The notes under the pieces were generated by a model. It was not told the origin of the DNA and searched no databases. It saw nothing but the letters and a program-made list of their open reading frames with translations. Both the position numbers and the translations under genes were made by a program. Shown one piece after another: positions 10,700-24,300 of a DNA stretch of 64,000 nucleotides. Every line of letters begins with the position of its first letter. The first letter of the stretch is position 1. Origin of the DNA: Apteryx mantelli (lineage: Eukaryota > Chordata > Aves > Apterygiformes > Apterygidae); the NCBI RefSeq assembly GCF_036417845.1, contig NC_089981.1, positions 62,186,768 through 62,250,767 of the forward strand, written 5' to 3'.

Positions 10700-12500
10700 A
10701 CAAGTCATTTTATTTTTCTCGGGGGTGGCAATATTATGGATGGGGAATCGAAGGCAGTGCAAAAAGCCCCATTTGGCTGGGTGAAAGGATTTAAAATCAG
10801 CTCCCGGGTGGCAAGGCTGCCACCCAGCCTTTGTGAGAGCTGGGGAGACGGGGCTGAGTGCCGGCGAGCAAAGGGACCGAGCTGCCCTCTACCTCCCACC
10901 AAGTTTGATGTGGCAGGAGCACTGCAGCCGGGAAGGGCGAGCTCTCCAGAGGGGGAACACTGGGCCACCGCTCCCAGGGCTCCGCGCTCCCTGCGCGGAC
11001 TTGTCAGGTACCTCGGCTGGCTGGTGGCTGAACAGCACCTGGGATTTAGCGTCTCGGGAACCCTTTTATGTCCTCTAAGACCCCCAATGCGAGACCCCTA
11101 GTGAGAGGATCGTTTCTCCCCCTAAAACCATAAGCTCCGTACATCTAGGGCTTTTTTTCTTTCTTTCTCCCCCCCCCCGCCCCCTTTTTTTTTTACTTCG
11201 AAGAGTAAGAAGATGCAAGTTTGCAAAGACGAGCAGTAATTCAGTTGCCTGGGGCGAGGGACTGCTGAAAAATAGGTTAGAGCAATATGTCGCTCGCTAT
11301 TCTCAAAGGGAAGGAGTGTCACAGGCTGTCGTGGTCCCTGTGAACCCGAAGTTGCCTTCTAAAGTTATTTATACAGTACGGGAGCTGGGATGGAGAAGAC
11401 CTCTCAGGTCATCTGCTACACCACCTTGCCAATGAATTTCCTGCAGTTTCTAAGAAAGTGCAATTTCTGGCACTTTCGGATCTGTTCTCGGATCTGGTGT
11501 GAAAACGAAAGAGAGCCCATTCACAGCCACACACACGTATATACAGCGAGTAGCTAATGTCACTCCGGTCTTGGAAGAAATCTCCCAAGTTGTCCAGTGT
11601 CTCCAAAGCTCACATTTCTCGGGTGTTCTCGAGATGAGAAGAGAAACCTCCCCTAAGTGTTTCACACCCCGGCCTACTGTCCTGGAAACTCATTTAATAA
11701 AGTGATTACCTGAATATTAAGAAAATTGCAGCGAAGGTACAGTTAACCCAGTGACTTTGAAGTGTCAAATAACTGTTTAGTAATTGCACTTGTAAATATG
11801 TTTGTGCTCGGCTGGTTCGTGCTTAAAAATGCAAAAGTGCACTTGCTACCCGGGAATAACTAAATATCTTTGTCTAAAGTGGCAGCATAAATAGCCGGTC
11901 GCTTTGTGGCTGTGCTTGATATTAGTACATAAGGATCATTTTGCTTCAATTGGGAGGCTCTCATTCAGTAGGCAAGAAACCGTTTAGGAGAAAGTAGGTT
12001 CCCGTATGAGAGTTAACATCCTTCAAGTGTAAGCCTCAGTCTTGATTACACTTTAGAGCTCTGCAAGAGGTGAGCTTTTCCACACAAATATAATCGGGGG
12101 AACTTTCTTTCAATCAGGCCTTCAGCTCCTCTACATCATCTCAGCTGCCTCTTTCGGCATCAGCTCCCTCAAGCCTGAATACCCCACAGAGGGCTTGTTG
12201 TGAGTCTGCTGGGTTACCACAAGCAGGGAAGGGCGACTTTGGGTTAGAAATGCGGCTGCTTTTATCACGTTCTCGTTTCTTTTCCAAATCTTATATCTTG
12301 TCTGTTCCGGTCCCTGGAACATTTCTCCCCCCACCCTCATCTCCCTTTTCTGCGCGTGTTTTTCAGTACGGTCTTTGATTTTGCTTCTACAAAGAGAGAC
12401 ACTAGATCCCGTCTTGTTTCCCCCCCCCCCCCGGATTTCTCACCCGTCAGCTCCGTACCTGTATTATTAGCCTTATAAAGGAGGGGGGTGGGTGGAGGAA
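10700..12500. other. NKX2-1 upstream flank, no exon identified
   Basis: The NKX2-1 first exon of the long isoform should lie in this direction. I looked on the minus strand for a short exon ending in an Arg-rich, phase-2 donor and found no convincing match. A pyrimidine tract lies at 11,151-11,195 and a C-run near 12,420. From 11,700 to 12,000 there are NK2-like CACTT/AAGTG cores and a CATAAATAG sequence. Confidence 0.4.
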
Positions 12501-13075
12501 AGGATTTACCAAAGGATTCACCAAAATAACGCTGCGGTCGACTCAAGTCCGGGACGAACGACAGCGAGTGACCGCACTATCGGCGGGGCAGGAGCTGGGG
12601 CAGCGACCCTGCTTCCCTGCGGGGGCTGAGGCGCGGGGCAGCCGGGCGCCCGCCGCCGCCGCTCCGCGGAACCCGCTGGCGCCGCAGCGCCTCCCGCAAC
12701 GCGCACCGGGGCGCGGCCGCGCTCGGGCGCGGCGTCGCAGCCGCAAGTGCTCGCCGCTGCGCCTGCCCGGCGGCGCCGCGGGAGCGGCTCCTTCTGCCGC
12801 GGCTGCGGCTCGGCGGGCTTACTTATCCTCTGGCTAGACTGAACGCAGGTTAAACAGCCTGCAAAACACCGCTCATTTAGACTAACCCGAGTGAGTCCAG
12901 CCTTGGCTCTGCACGGGGTCTTGTAAAGGGAAGCTAGTGTGAGAGCCCTAATTCTGCCTTCGCTGGGCAGCGGGGAGAAACTCTCATTGTGGGTTTGATC
13001 GGTTAGTTTATAAAAACACCGAGCACATGCAGGCACATCTACACCACACAAGGTCCCAGCCGCACTTTTTTGCCC

Positions 13076-13093
13076 CACTAGATCGATCTAGTG
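13076..13093. repeat. Perfect 18-bp palindrome CACTAGATCGATCTAGTG
   Basis: Read directly from the sequence; symmetry stops at the next base pair outward. The outer CACTAG/CTAGTG arms are not a motif I can assign with confidence. Confidence 0.9.
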
Positions 13094-13949
13094 AACGGAA
13101 GCAGGCTAGGCTCTGGTCCTCCTTTCCCACCACAGAATAACTGTAAGATGGCAAATCAAACCCCGGACAACTAGCAAGAAAGCTTGTTTGCTGTTGTTCT
13201 GTCCCAACCGCTCACCCTTTTTTTTAACCCTCCACCCCAACTTTAGTTTGCCAAAGCTGTCTCCCCGCATCCCCCGGGAAGTGCAGCCGCCCGGACAGGG
13301 TCCTGCCTAGGCTGCCTCTAGTGATGTGCTCGTTTACCTGGTGATGCTGCTTAGTAAAACGCTCGAGTTAAAAGGAAATGCTAAGGAGGAGAGCAGGGAA
13401 GATGAGATGCGTTTTGCCTGGTGGAAGCATTTTCATGAGAAAGGCACGGTCTTCACCCCGTGTTTGCAGAATGCGGCTATACGGACGTCCCTTCAATAGC
13501 TTCTGACCCCACACAATCCGTTTGATAACACTCGAGAGGTGGAAGAATGGGAGACTTTGTCAATCAAATGGTGCCAATCCCAATGGAAACGGTGCCACCA
13601 AGACCGCAGCGCGTTTCCTCATCAGCTGGATTGCGGGGGCTGGGAACTCAAGGATCAGCTTTTGAAAGTGCGCACAGGGCTCTCCAAAGACAACAATGTC
13701 TTTTTTATACGAGCTGCCGTGCCTCCCCAAGGGGAATCAAATGTGCTCGTCCAGCCAGAGCCGCGGAAGGGCTACAGCTATGACTTGCCACCCATTTCGC
13801 CGGGCAGCAGCCGCGGAGGGGGGAGGGCATTTCTGCCTGTCCCGGCGCCTCTTCTCAGCTCCTTGCCCCAAATCGCTCTCCCCGCCTTTAAACACTTTCA
13901 GCTAGAAGTGATCGTTCCGCTGCGCCTTTCCTCCGCAAGCGGAGCTCAC

Positions 13950-14005
13950 GCAGGAGCGCGGGCCCGATTCAGCACAGCACTTAAACACGTGCTTAAGTGT
14001 GACCA
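13950..14005. repeat. Relic of an interspersed repeat with TTAAGCACGTGCTTAA-type palindromes
   Basis: CCCGATTCAGCACAGCACTT followed by AAACACGTGCTTAAGTG resembles a repeat common in reptile and bird DNA, made of CACTTAAGCAYGTGCTTAA units near GGGCC-GATTCAG. Two inverted NK2-type sites (CACTTAA 13978-13984 and TTAAGTG 13993-13999) flank an E-box CACGTG (13986-13991). Confidence 0.45.
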
Positions 14006-15489
14006 GACGCCTGGGGTGATTGGGTCCGAGTACGGGGCTAAAATCTTTGAAGCATCTGATCTCAATGGGGAGAGGAGAAGGGTTCCAAACAACTTGTAGG
14101 CAAATTCTTTCTCAAAGAGAGATTTTTTTTTAAGTGCACCTTATTATTACAAAGGCGAAAGGTGCTTCCCGTCCCCAGTGGGTCTGTTCAAAAGTGTGTG
14201 TCTCCCTGCACCAAGCCATTGCGACTTCTCGCTGCAAACACTAAGTGTCCAGCTCTTCCCTGTCCCCCTCCGGGGCAGGGGTGTCCTTTCCTGCAGCCAT
14301 GTGTCTGCTGTGAACTGTCATCTGCCGTTGGAGCAAAAGGCTCAGCAAGCTTCCACTGCGGCGGCGTGAGCCGCTTCTAGAGGAGCCTGAGTTAAAGTGG
14401 TCAAGAACAGAGCTGGGACTGATCTCTTTCTTCTGTCCTGTTTTTTTATCAGCACAAATCTAGCACATACATCTAGAGATATTTAAATTACTCTTCAAAA
14501 ACCCTTCGTCTGGAAAATGGGAGAAACACCCCGCACCACCGGGACAGCTAGCTGCAATTCCTCCCCCTTGGCCGACCCTCAGAGAGCTCTGAGAAACTTC
14601 ATCACTAATTTCTTATGAGTGTGGGGCTAATATATCCCCTACTCCCGTAGCCCTCAGAAATCAAGTGTGCCCGGCACATTTTGCCCGCAGCCCGTGGCGG
14701 GAGGGAGGAGCGGGGGGGGGGCCGTCTCGGCAGTCACTGCGTGGGGCGGACATGTGTCACTGTCGCCGCCGGGCGCCGCGGGGCGCTGGGAGCGGCTCCC
14801 TGCCTGCCAGGCGCATGCTGGGGCGTGCGAGGCAGGGCTGCTCCCCAGACCCGCTCCTGCAAGCGCTCCCTCGGCATAGGGTGCTCTGGGGAAAGAACTG
14901 TGGCCAGGACGTATCGGAGTAATTCAGCTCCGTAGGAAAGTCGCCCTGCCCCGGTTATTTCGTTAAGCCGGGAGAAACTCCGCAGCAGATCGGTCGAAAT
15001 CTCTACCCCTGGCGTAGGAATCCGAGAAAACAACCAAAGCAACCAAAGCCTAAACCAAAAATCCTCCGTCCTCCCCAGCACACGCACAGTTGCTCCTCCA
15101 GATGCTCGGGGCATGGAGGCTCTTGCACATGGAGTTTCTTGGGGGGCCCTTTCGTGACCAGCCCTCCGGCCCCACTTGCAAGGTTCCGTGCAGAGGTCTG
15201 GTCCTCGCATCCTCGCAGCCCTTTTCCCTCCCGCCTTCCCTAACGCCTGTCTGACGGCGGAACCCCTCTGCCCTAATCCTCCGCCCCCGTCTTGCCTCGG
15301 CCGGGGCGTTCCCGAACAAGAGGGACAGACGGGGCCAGGCGCGGGGTGCCGGGGCAGGGCCTGGGGGCCGCTCTGGCGGGCGCGCCCCGTCGGCCGGGGC
15401 ACCCTGCGCATCCCCATCGCTGCCGGGCGGCACGGGGCAAAGGGCAGCCGAGATTAAGGCTCCAGACAGCTTGGGGCGGAGAACAGAGG

Positions 15490-15640
15490 GACTCGCGCCG
15501 ATATAGTAACTGTCTGATGCTGGCACCGTTCTTATTAGCAATTAATATATTGTCCTTATTAATCCTCCACATCTGGCTTCCTTAATATCTGTAGATTGTC
15601 GCTGTTGCAACATTCTCAGTGCATCTATACGAGACTCCTT
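15490..15640. promoter_or_regulatory. Candidate non-coding regulatory block (AT-rich between CpG islands)
   Basis: A sharp switch from CpG island to sequence with TTATTAGCAATTAATATATT and TTATTAATCC, which is rich in homeodomain-type TAAT cores. Conservation is not known from this window; the call rests on motif density only. Confidence 0.25.
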
Positions 15641-15839
15641 ATTTTCCCAGAAGCATCTCTGATACACCTAAGTCAAGGTGATTTCGACCGGGAGGTGGTT
15701 GCTGAGACAATTTGCAGAGAGTTGTACTAGAGAGAGAGTCAAAAAATACAGGTATGGATTATACAGATACAAATTCAAATCTGAATACTTACCACTTATC
15801 ACTAAATACCTACAAACAGAATCCTGTCGGGATCGATCT

Positions 15840-16015
15840 ATTTATTTTTATATATGTAGATGTCAGTATATTACATTAGATATCTTAGGAGATATGTGCT
15901 TGTGTATGTATACATATATATAGCCACATGCATACACAAACACACATGTATATATGTGAGGGGTGCATGTCTCGGGGAGTGGACATGTATGCATGTATAT
16001 TTATGCATACATTTA
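15840..16015. repeat. AT-rich imperfect TA/CATG simple repeat tract
   Basis: Dense TATATATG, GTATACATATATA and CATGTATGCATG units without a fixed period. It is low-complexity sequence with no coding potential. Confidence 0.6.
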
Positions 16016-17541
16016 TAATCCTTAGTCCTGTCGTTTGTAAGTGTTTCAAAAGGGAACACAGCTTTTAAATCCGTTTCTTTGCAGTCCTTACTTTCCTGTG
16101 CCTTCCTAGTGAGCTCTGCTGGAACTGAGCACAGCTCCTGCCCTGTCAGCGGTGGTGTGATGTTTGCCAGGCCTCTGCCCACGGTAGCACTGGGGAAAAA
16201 ACTGCGGTTCCCCCTGGGAAAGAGGGAATCCCTCAGCTCCTGGGGTGAGACTGGACACCGAGTTTAGGGCTGCCGATGGACATGTGTGTGCCTGGAGGAA
16301 GGGAGATCAGCACTATTGGTTTGATTTGCCCCATCCTTTCCGTGGTTACCACTCTCGGCCGGTTTCGGCACGGCTGCCGGGGGCCGGCCGGGAGGAGGCC
16401 GGGACTCGCCGGCTTTGCCTGGAAGCGCCCCGTCCCCTGGCAGCCGCGGCCAGGGGACGGGGGAGCTGAGTCTGCCCTGGGCGCGCGTGTGCGGGGCAGG
16501 GGCTACGCGCCGGGCGTGCCCTCGGGGCGGCGCGGCCGGGGCCGGGGAGGGAGCCGGGCCCGGGGCCGGGGGGGCGCGGGCCGGGCCCGGGGGCGCTCCC
16601 CCGCGCCCGCCGGGAGTACGTGCGCTGGCGGGAAGGCGACCTTTCCCCCTCGACCTTTCCCTGGGGGTAACCAAAGCTCCCTTTTATTTTCAATGTCACT
16701 TCGGAGTTTGCCTTTTGTTCCCCGCTACCTCTCGCTTCCAGGGATACAGGCGGCTCCCCGCTGGCTCGGGGAGGGGCGAGCGGTTGCAAAGATACCTCAT
16801 TTAAAAACGACAATGGAGCCCTTTCGACCGGCCCGGGTGGTGCCGAGCTTTATTTTGGGGCTGGGGGAGGGGAATTGTTTGCTTTGCTTTTGTTTTCACA
16901 GCAAAACTCGAGGGCAAGTTACAGGAGGGCTGCGAGCAACCTGAGCCCTGATTGCCCCAAGGTATCGGGCAGGGCCACCCAGCCAAAGACGGGACTGCAC
17001 TCGGCGCACCCGCCCGCCTGCCCACGGGAGCCTGGGAACCCGCGCACACAGCACGGGCTCGGGCGGGCCCATCCTCAGTTCCCCCGCTGCCACTCGCTTC
17101 TGAGTGACCAAGTTCTCCAGTCATTGCCTCCAAATCCCCTCTGTTCCCCCACCCTTCTCCCGTTTGCTGCTTGGCCTGAGCTCCCCCAGGAGTTTTAATT
17201 CAGAAGGAAGCTGCCAGCTGGCCCGTTGCGTCCTTGATTTTTTTTGTTGTTGTTTGTTTGTTTTTGGCAAGGGCAATCGCTGCAAGGTGGGACTCGGCAT
17301 GTGTGCTCCCGCGGCTCCAGCGCCAGCGTGCAGACTCCCAGCCCTGCCCAGGAAGGGACGTATCGGATCCGGGCCCCCTCCGCCCCTTCGGGTGCAGGCG
17401 ACCCACAGCAGCCTCCGCTGGCCGCCGGGAGAAGTGCAGCGCCGAGCCCAGAGCAGCGGGGGGCTTGGGCGCCCCTGTCCCTGCCCTTTTTTGTTGTTGA
17501 AATTTGCCCCTAAAAAGACATAGAGCCAAGACAAAAAAAAC

Positions 17542-17561
17542 CACACACACACACACACACA
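17542..17561. repeat. (CA)10 microsatellite
   Basis: Uninterrupted CA dinucleotides flanked by A-rich sequence. Confidence 0.9.
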
Positions 17562-17699
17562 AAACCACCACGGAGGGGTTTTGTTCGGTCGTCCTCTTAG
17601 GAGATCGGTGTAATTATGCGGATATTTGGCCCTCTGCATTGTTTCATCTGTGCATTGCTCCAGATCTAGAGGGAAGGATTAGCTTCTTTTAAAGTTGCT

Positions 17700-18292
17700 G
17701 TAGCATCTCTTTTCAACAGCTTCCCGTACAAACAGCTCAGGCTCTAAACAGGGTTCTTCCCCCTCCCTCGGAAAGTATTTGTGATGAGCCTGTTCCTGGA
17801 TCAAGAGGAGCTGTTATAATTTGTGGCCATTGCAAGTGTTCACTTTTGAGTGACACAGTCAAACTTGTGTTTAAATTGTGCTCTTGAAAATTCATGGTCA
17901 CACACACACAAAATTCTTACATAAAAACTGCCTGTCAGGCATGATCCTGCCTCTTCCCCACCTTTTCGTTACCCCCAAGCCTGCAGCACATGTGTGCAGC
18001 CCACAGGGGCTGAGCTCAGCTCCCCCTCTGCAGGGGCTGCCTGGTTGTCAGTCTGCACTGCTTGCAGGATCACGCTCTTTTCCAAGTGCGGGGAGTGAAT
18101 TTGCCATGTCTCTGTCCCAGCCTCCATGTCAAACTTGCCTTCATCAGATCAAGTCCTAAGAGGTAGAGCTGAGATGAGTCAGTGCACCAAAGCATGGTAG
18201 GACAGGTAGTACACTGGACTGACCAAACTGCCTACTATGAGTGACAGCTGGATTTTTTTTTTCTCATGTGAACCTTAAAATCAACATTTTCC

Positions 18293-18339
<47 letters not shown>

Positions 18340-21300
18340 GAGAGAGAGAGGAAGAGAGAAAAACCACAGTTCACTCTGTCTTGATTTTCTGCTGTTCACT
18401 TCCTGGGACAGAGGGCGCAGGAAGTTTCCTAGGCAAAGAGGACCATTTCAGAAGCCCAAGTGCAATTCTAGCGATATTTCAGAAGTCTCCTTTTCAGTTC
18501 ATGGGAACCAAAGTCTCCTGGGAAGATCATGCCCTCCATCAGGCTAGTACAACTGGTAGGTCTAGTTAAAAGTTGACGTAAAAAGCTGCAGCACAAAGGA
18601 AGGCATTTGTAGCAAAACTCAACAATGAACTTTATTGGTCCTGCTACCAAACTCATTAACAAAGCTGTACACTCTCGAGCATTGTTTCCAGGACTGTTTT
18701 TTGTTAAATAGCTACTGACATATATATGACCCAGAGCGCAAATGTAACAGGTGCATCCCTCTTGCCAGCATTCAGTTAGCAGTTTCAACTAGTTCCATTT
18801 GTAGGCACCACCGTTCCAAGAGTTTTCTACTGTAAGCAGGGTCTCCGACCTTCCTTGCACAGTGTGACTTACACATGGCAGGGAAGCTCTTCTTGGGCCA
18901 TGAGACCTGTGTGCAACAGAAGGACTTTGGCTGCCCTGTCAACTGTTCTCATCACCTCTAAGATGATGGGTCAGACAGAACATCCTGGAGGCCATAGCAG
19001 GCTCCATCATCTGGACTACCTTGCAATACTGTATCTTCCAAAGAGTGCTGTAAAAGCAGTGTATGTGGCTCACTCACTCCAGCACCAATAGCACCTGTAC
19101 TGGCTAACATATCTATGAAGGCAGAGTCCCTCTATTTTGTGCAAGGACTGGAGATGAGGAATAGTGAATTACAAATGTTTATAATACTGAGTTACTTCTG
19201 GGAGCAACGGGTGTTTATGCCTTTCTGTGACTTTGTGTACAGCTATATCTTTGCTCAGACACTGGCTTTTTTCACTCTCTGCCATTCACTGTGCCAAATA
19301 AGTTTATAACGTAAGCTTCACAGTACAAAGTATGGGATCTGTCAGGATGTTGTTCTTGCCAAGGAAGGTGACACAAATGGTTCATCAAACTGTTTCATTT
19401 TTCTCCCTCCCAAAAAGAAGAAAAAAACTTGGTAAAGAAAGGATCCAGCTGAAAAAGGCTTTTTACCAAGTCTTGTGGAGAACAGAACTGCTCCCGGATG
19501 AGCTGCTTGTATTATAATCGGCTGAGGCCTACATATTGCTCTCTTGCTCCAAACAGCAACCTTTCTTCCCTTTGGACACATTAATCCATTGAGGATGATT
19601 CTTTTGCTCCTCTGTTACTGAAGGGTTGATAGCAGGGTTCCACTTGCAACTGAATCCTAACCAAAATATCTCACAGATATAACAAAAGACAACTTCTTTC
19701 TTCCTGGAGCATCTTTCTTCCTGTAGTTGATAAACAGAAAAGAAAGAGTGAAGCCTGAGATTCAGCTGGGTTGAAGAACTGAGAGTTAGATAAGCAAAAC
19801 AAAGACTATCTGTATTATAACCTAAAAAAAATGTACCCAAGAAGTTTCTGAAGCCCAAGACATATTCTACTTTTGCATCAGAATAGCACTTTTTATTTGA
19901 AATAAAAGTCTTACAACATGTGCTAAAACAAGTCTTTTCTAGCAACTCTATTTTCTTTTTCCACAGACATTAGTCATTATTAGCATTCTAGTGCAGAAGA
20001 GTCTCCGTGTAGCAGGACTATCTTCTAAATTACTTTGGATGATAGAAATAATGAAGTTAAAAATTTCACTCATCTTTTCCCTGTCATAAATGAAAGCACA
20101 TATTATACTCATTCAAAAAATAGCTAACCATAGACTTAGGTTCAAGTTACATTTTCAATGTAGAAATGTTTGTGCTGAAATAGCCTAGATACTTTCTTGG
20201 AAGTAGTTTAATGATGTAAAATAGTCCATTAATGGATTTTGACTACTGTGCAGTTTTTGAAATAATGTCTCTTATAATTAGTTATTTCATCATTCCTTTA
20301 TGTGCCTTGCTTATTTCAAATTCCAGGGAAAGAAGGCTGCTAAGCTAATATAATGAGATAATACCCTTCACTGGCATAAGTAAGGATATGAGATGGACTG
20401 CTACCCACATTGGTAATTATACATGCTCCATTTCTACAGTTGAAACCAGAATGAATCCTCTACAGCATTTTACTGTCTTTGAATAACATTATCTGAAAAA
20501 ACAAGTTGGTAACTTGTTTACGCATTAGTATTGGAGGAAGCAACCTGAGCTGGCTGTCCTTGAGTTTGTGGAATCAAACTTGTTCAGCGTGCACTTAACA
20601 CAGGACTAGGGAGGAAAACCATTGTGCCATCTGCATACATACTTGCTGTGCTTGTTCTGCCGCTCCACAGGTGTACCAGCTTCACAAGGGGTTCCCTACT
20701 GCCCTCAGCAGGTTGCCAGAAGTCAGGGAGAAGACCACAGTTTGTCCAGTTGTGAGATACAAGCTCATTAGATGAATAAACTTGACCCTTCTGTACCATC
20801 TTCTCTGCAGGATCTCAGAACACTCTGTTACTATTATTGGGCTTAGGGTGTGAGGAGGAAGTGTTTTTATTGCCATTTTGAGATGACACAAGAGGCAAAG
20901 ATTTGGCTTATAGTCATACAGGAAAAAGGTGAGTCCAATCTGATCAGTGTTCCCTTCTGGAAATCCATTTTGGTTAATGAATTAGAGGCAAATTCACTGC
21001 CTATTTGGCTGCACTGACCTCTCTGGCAGCACGACTAACACAGCTGGCTGTCCAAGCTGGACGGCAGGTTTTATGGTGAAAAGTGCATGCCCAGTCAGAG
21101 CAGCTTGGTGCTGCAGACAGCCACCAATAACCTCCTTGCCTGCAATGGGTAGAGAGCAGCTAGAAAAAGGCCAGAGGAGAAACACCTGGGTGACCCAGCA
21201 ACTCCGCAGTTCCTCCTCACGGGGCTACAAACAGTGCTGCAGGCTGTGGCTCAGGAGCATGTACACTCTGCCATCACCTGCAGGCAGGGGTCCTCCCTGC

Positions 21301-24300
21301 CATTTGCCACCTGTGGCCCAGGACTCTTTCAGAGTGAGAAATAAGAATTGCATTTAAATTCAGTGGGAAGAGGTTCTTGTACTTACAGCCTTTAAAGCTT
21401 GCACTGCAAAACCTATCAAAGAGTGCTTGCTTTCATTATTGCATTTTGGTGCTTTTTCAGTAAAAAAGAGCTTTGTCCTGAATACTGCCTGGAAACATCA
21501 AATGGAAATACATATTACATGAAGCAAGGGTTTCCAAACAGAGCTTGCTTTGGGTACTGCTTGCTGCAGCAACCATAGCTGCTGGCAGGGATGGCAGCTG
21601 GAGCTGTGAGTGTCGGCTGTGGCCAGGGCTACCAGCAACGATGGCGGCTGCCTTATTAAATTTGTGCCAGCCTGCATATACCTCTGTCTACTTCACCCAG
21701 CTCCCTAGCCTCCCATCAATGCCCCAGCACTACGACTCCAACCATAAACCTGCTTATCTCTCTCTCAATCCCACAAACAAAGAATCAGCCCTCTTCCTTC
21801 TTCCTCCTATCACATTTTCAGTAGCTGACTGGCACTAATGATGTATTCATAGGAGCTGACTTGAGTGCCAGTGCCTGTGGGACACTTTCTGCATACAGGT
21901 ATAAGCCTCACGGCTGACTACCTTTCTATATAACACACAGAGTAGTTTGAGTACCAGCAGTGGTTTGCAGGCTGCAAGGTCTTCATGCCTAGGAAGATGG
22001 TGAACTACAGTGACCAACCACTTCAGATATATAAAATAAAGAAAAAGAGGTCTGAAATGTCTGAAAATTGTCTCTCCAAGAAATTTGTCTTCTGTAGAAG
22101 CTTCTGTAGAAAGTTTTCAATGAACTTTGGATGCTCAGCTGTCCGTGGCGTTTCCCACAAGGGTCTGAACTGCAGTCCCTTAAATTGCGGTTTCTTTTCT
22201 GAAGAAGTCATCATGTATCCTGCATTTATAAAAAATAGCTAGAAACAGGGGAATTTTCACTTCTCTCAATCTGCATGTCTTTTCTTTACAAAGCTTGGAA
22301 ATATTTTTCCTCTGGTGTTTATTCATTTTCCTGTGCTTTATATCCAATTAGACTATTTTGCTGCAGATTCAGAAATGTGAACAGTTCCACCTCCCTCGCA
22401 CGCTGCTTCATTTCTCTTCAATTTCATTTCCCTCAGGGTCACTGTTAGGTGATGATATACAGAAATGTCCCCGGTGAGGTGCTGTTTCCATTAGCTTTCT
22501 GCTTCAGAGGTGGTCAGAGGTCTGAATTCTTATATGATTTGTTTTCTTGGCTGCTTAGAAAATAATGTTCAGTTTTGATCTCTCTTCTACACAGATGAGA
22601 AACACTCTATTTTCAGGTATTTCTTTCTCCTCTTAGAAGACAGTGGCTCTTACCTCTGTTTTTAAAATGAGCAGGATGTTTTGGTGGATGATTTTTCTAA
22701 TTAGCATTCAATACTATTTTTATAAAAATGATGATAAAAGGAGGAAGAAATCATCTGGCAGAACATAGCATGATCAACTATACATCTGTTTTAAGGAAAT
22801 AGCAGCAAATGCTCCCAGATACACCTACAAGAAACGCAGGGAGAAAACTAAGAATACTTTTTCCTCTGGAACACAAAGCATTTCTGTAGATGAGTAAATA
22901 TACAGACTCCGCATTAAAAGGATCCAGTAAATTCAGTATACGAAATCTTTGCTGATTCATAAGTGATGACATGCACCATGCTTTCAGTTATACTGTTCCA
23001 AAGCCTTCTCCATTTTGGCAACTGCCTTTTGGGGCAGGGAGAGAGCCATGACAAACCAAGTACAATAGGTTCCCATTCTTCCATCAATGAAGTGTCGTTT
23101 GAAAGTTTATCTTCTTTTGAGCACTGAAATAACTCTTTTTCTGATCATGAAATTCTGATATAGGGAGGCACTTCAGTGCCTTGCTGCACTTTAGTTTACA
23201 AGAGCAGTTATTGCCTTAAAGCTAGTATAACTCTATAACCTTCTATTGGCTCTTCACACCACTTGAGGCCCATGGTAAGGCTTTGCAAGAGAAACTGGAG
23301 AAAAATGGCCCTGTACTTTGCAGTCATGGACCTTGAATAAACTGTTGTGGAAGTGGGTTGGAGACAATTTAGGGCTATTGTCTCAGGGGAATCAGTGACC
23401 CAGAAGTTGGAAGGAGGGGGGTTAAAAATACAGTGACTGCTACTCAAAAATCAGAAGAGCTCTTATTCATACGTCCAAATAAATAAATAAACAAATGTCA
23501 GAGTCATGGTGAATTTCAATCCACTAGTCATAATTCTTCCAGTTAGTTTAGTTGATCTTTCTGTGCTTTGACTGAATATTTTCTGCAGTTATCTACATTT
23601 AGCTAGGTAAAAAGTCAGCAGTAGATACTATATTGTAATTAAAGCTGGGAAGGTATTCCTTATCATTTTCAATGGAAGATATATTTTTTCTGAATTTGCA
23701 TCGTTTTCTGTTGAGCATATCGAAGTGAAACACTTTCCGGGGTGCTGGATTGACGTGAATGGCTAGATTGGTGAGATGAACTGAACTGAACTAAGTTAGA
23801 CTGGGTCAGTTGGCTGTTGATGTGAGTCTGCCTCAGCTGCTGTACAATCTTCTGGGATTTTCCTTGGGGGTGTCGCCTGCCCACATTGTTCTCTATCCTC
23901 CAGACAGATATCAGAAATTGAATTTTCTCTCCCACAAATCTGTTTCAACACAGGAGCAAAGCAAATGTAAAATTTCAATTTTTTTTCTGGGACAGAAATT
24001 TCACCAGACCCCTGATGTTTTGACAAATGCTTTGGTCTGGATTCAGGAGAAGTATTAGATTTTTCTGTGAGAGAGAAATTTCGGTTTGCAATCATCTCAA
24101 ACTGAAATAACAAATCCAATTGTTCTGAGTTCTTAAAATTGTTTTGAGTAACTAAAATCCCATGAGAAAAGCCTGTAGTCTGGACTCTCTCTGGGGAGCA
24201 GAAAGCTGTGGAAAGAATTCATAGATGGTACATCTGAACTTCAGATGGTGGGCAGAAGCCTGCCATCACACAGACTAAGTAGTTAGCACAGACATTTTTC

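Larger units (their letters stand above)
12540..17500. other. Series of CpG islands upstream of NKX2-1
   Basis: CpG-dense blocks lie at about 12,540-12,830, 14,690-14,880, 15,290-15,450, 16,360-16,640 and more weakly 17,270-17,470, with AT-richer DNA between. Open frames here follow base composition and show no domains. The pattern is like the extended hypomethylated, Polycomb-marked tracts around vertebrate developmental genes (inference). Confidence 0.5.
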
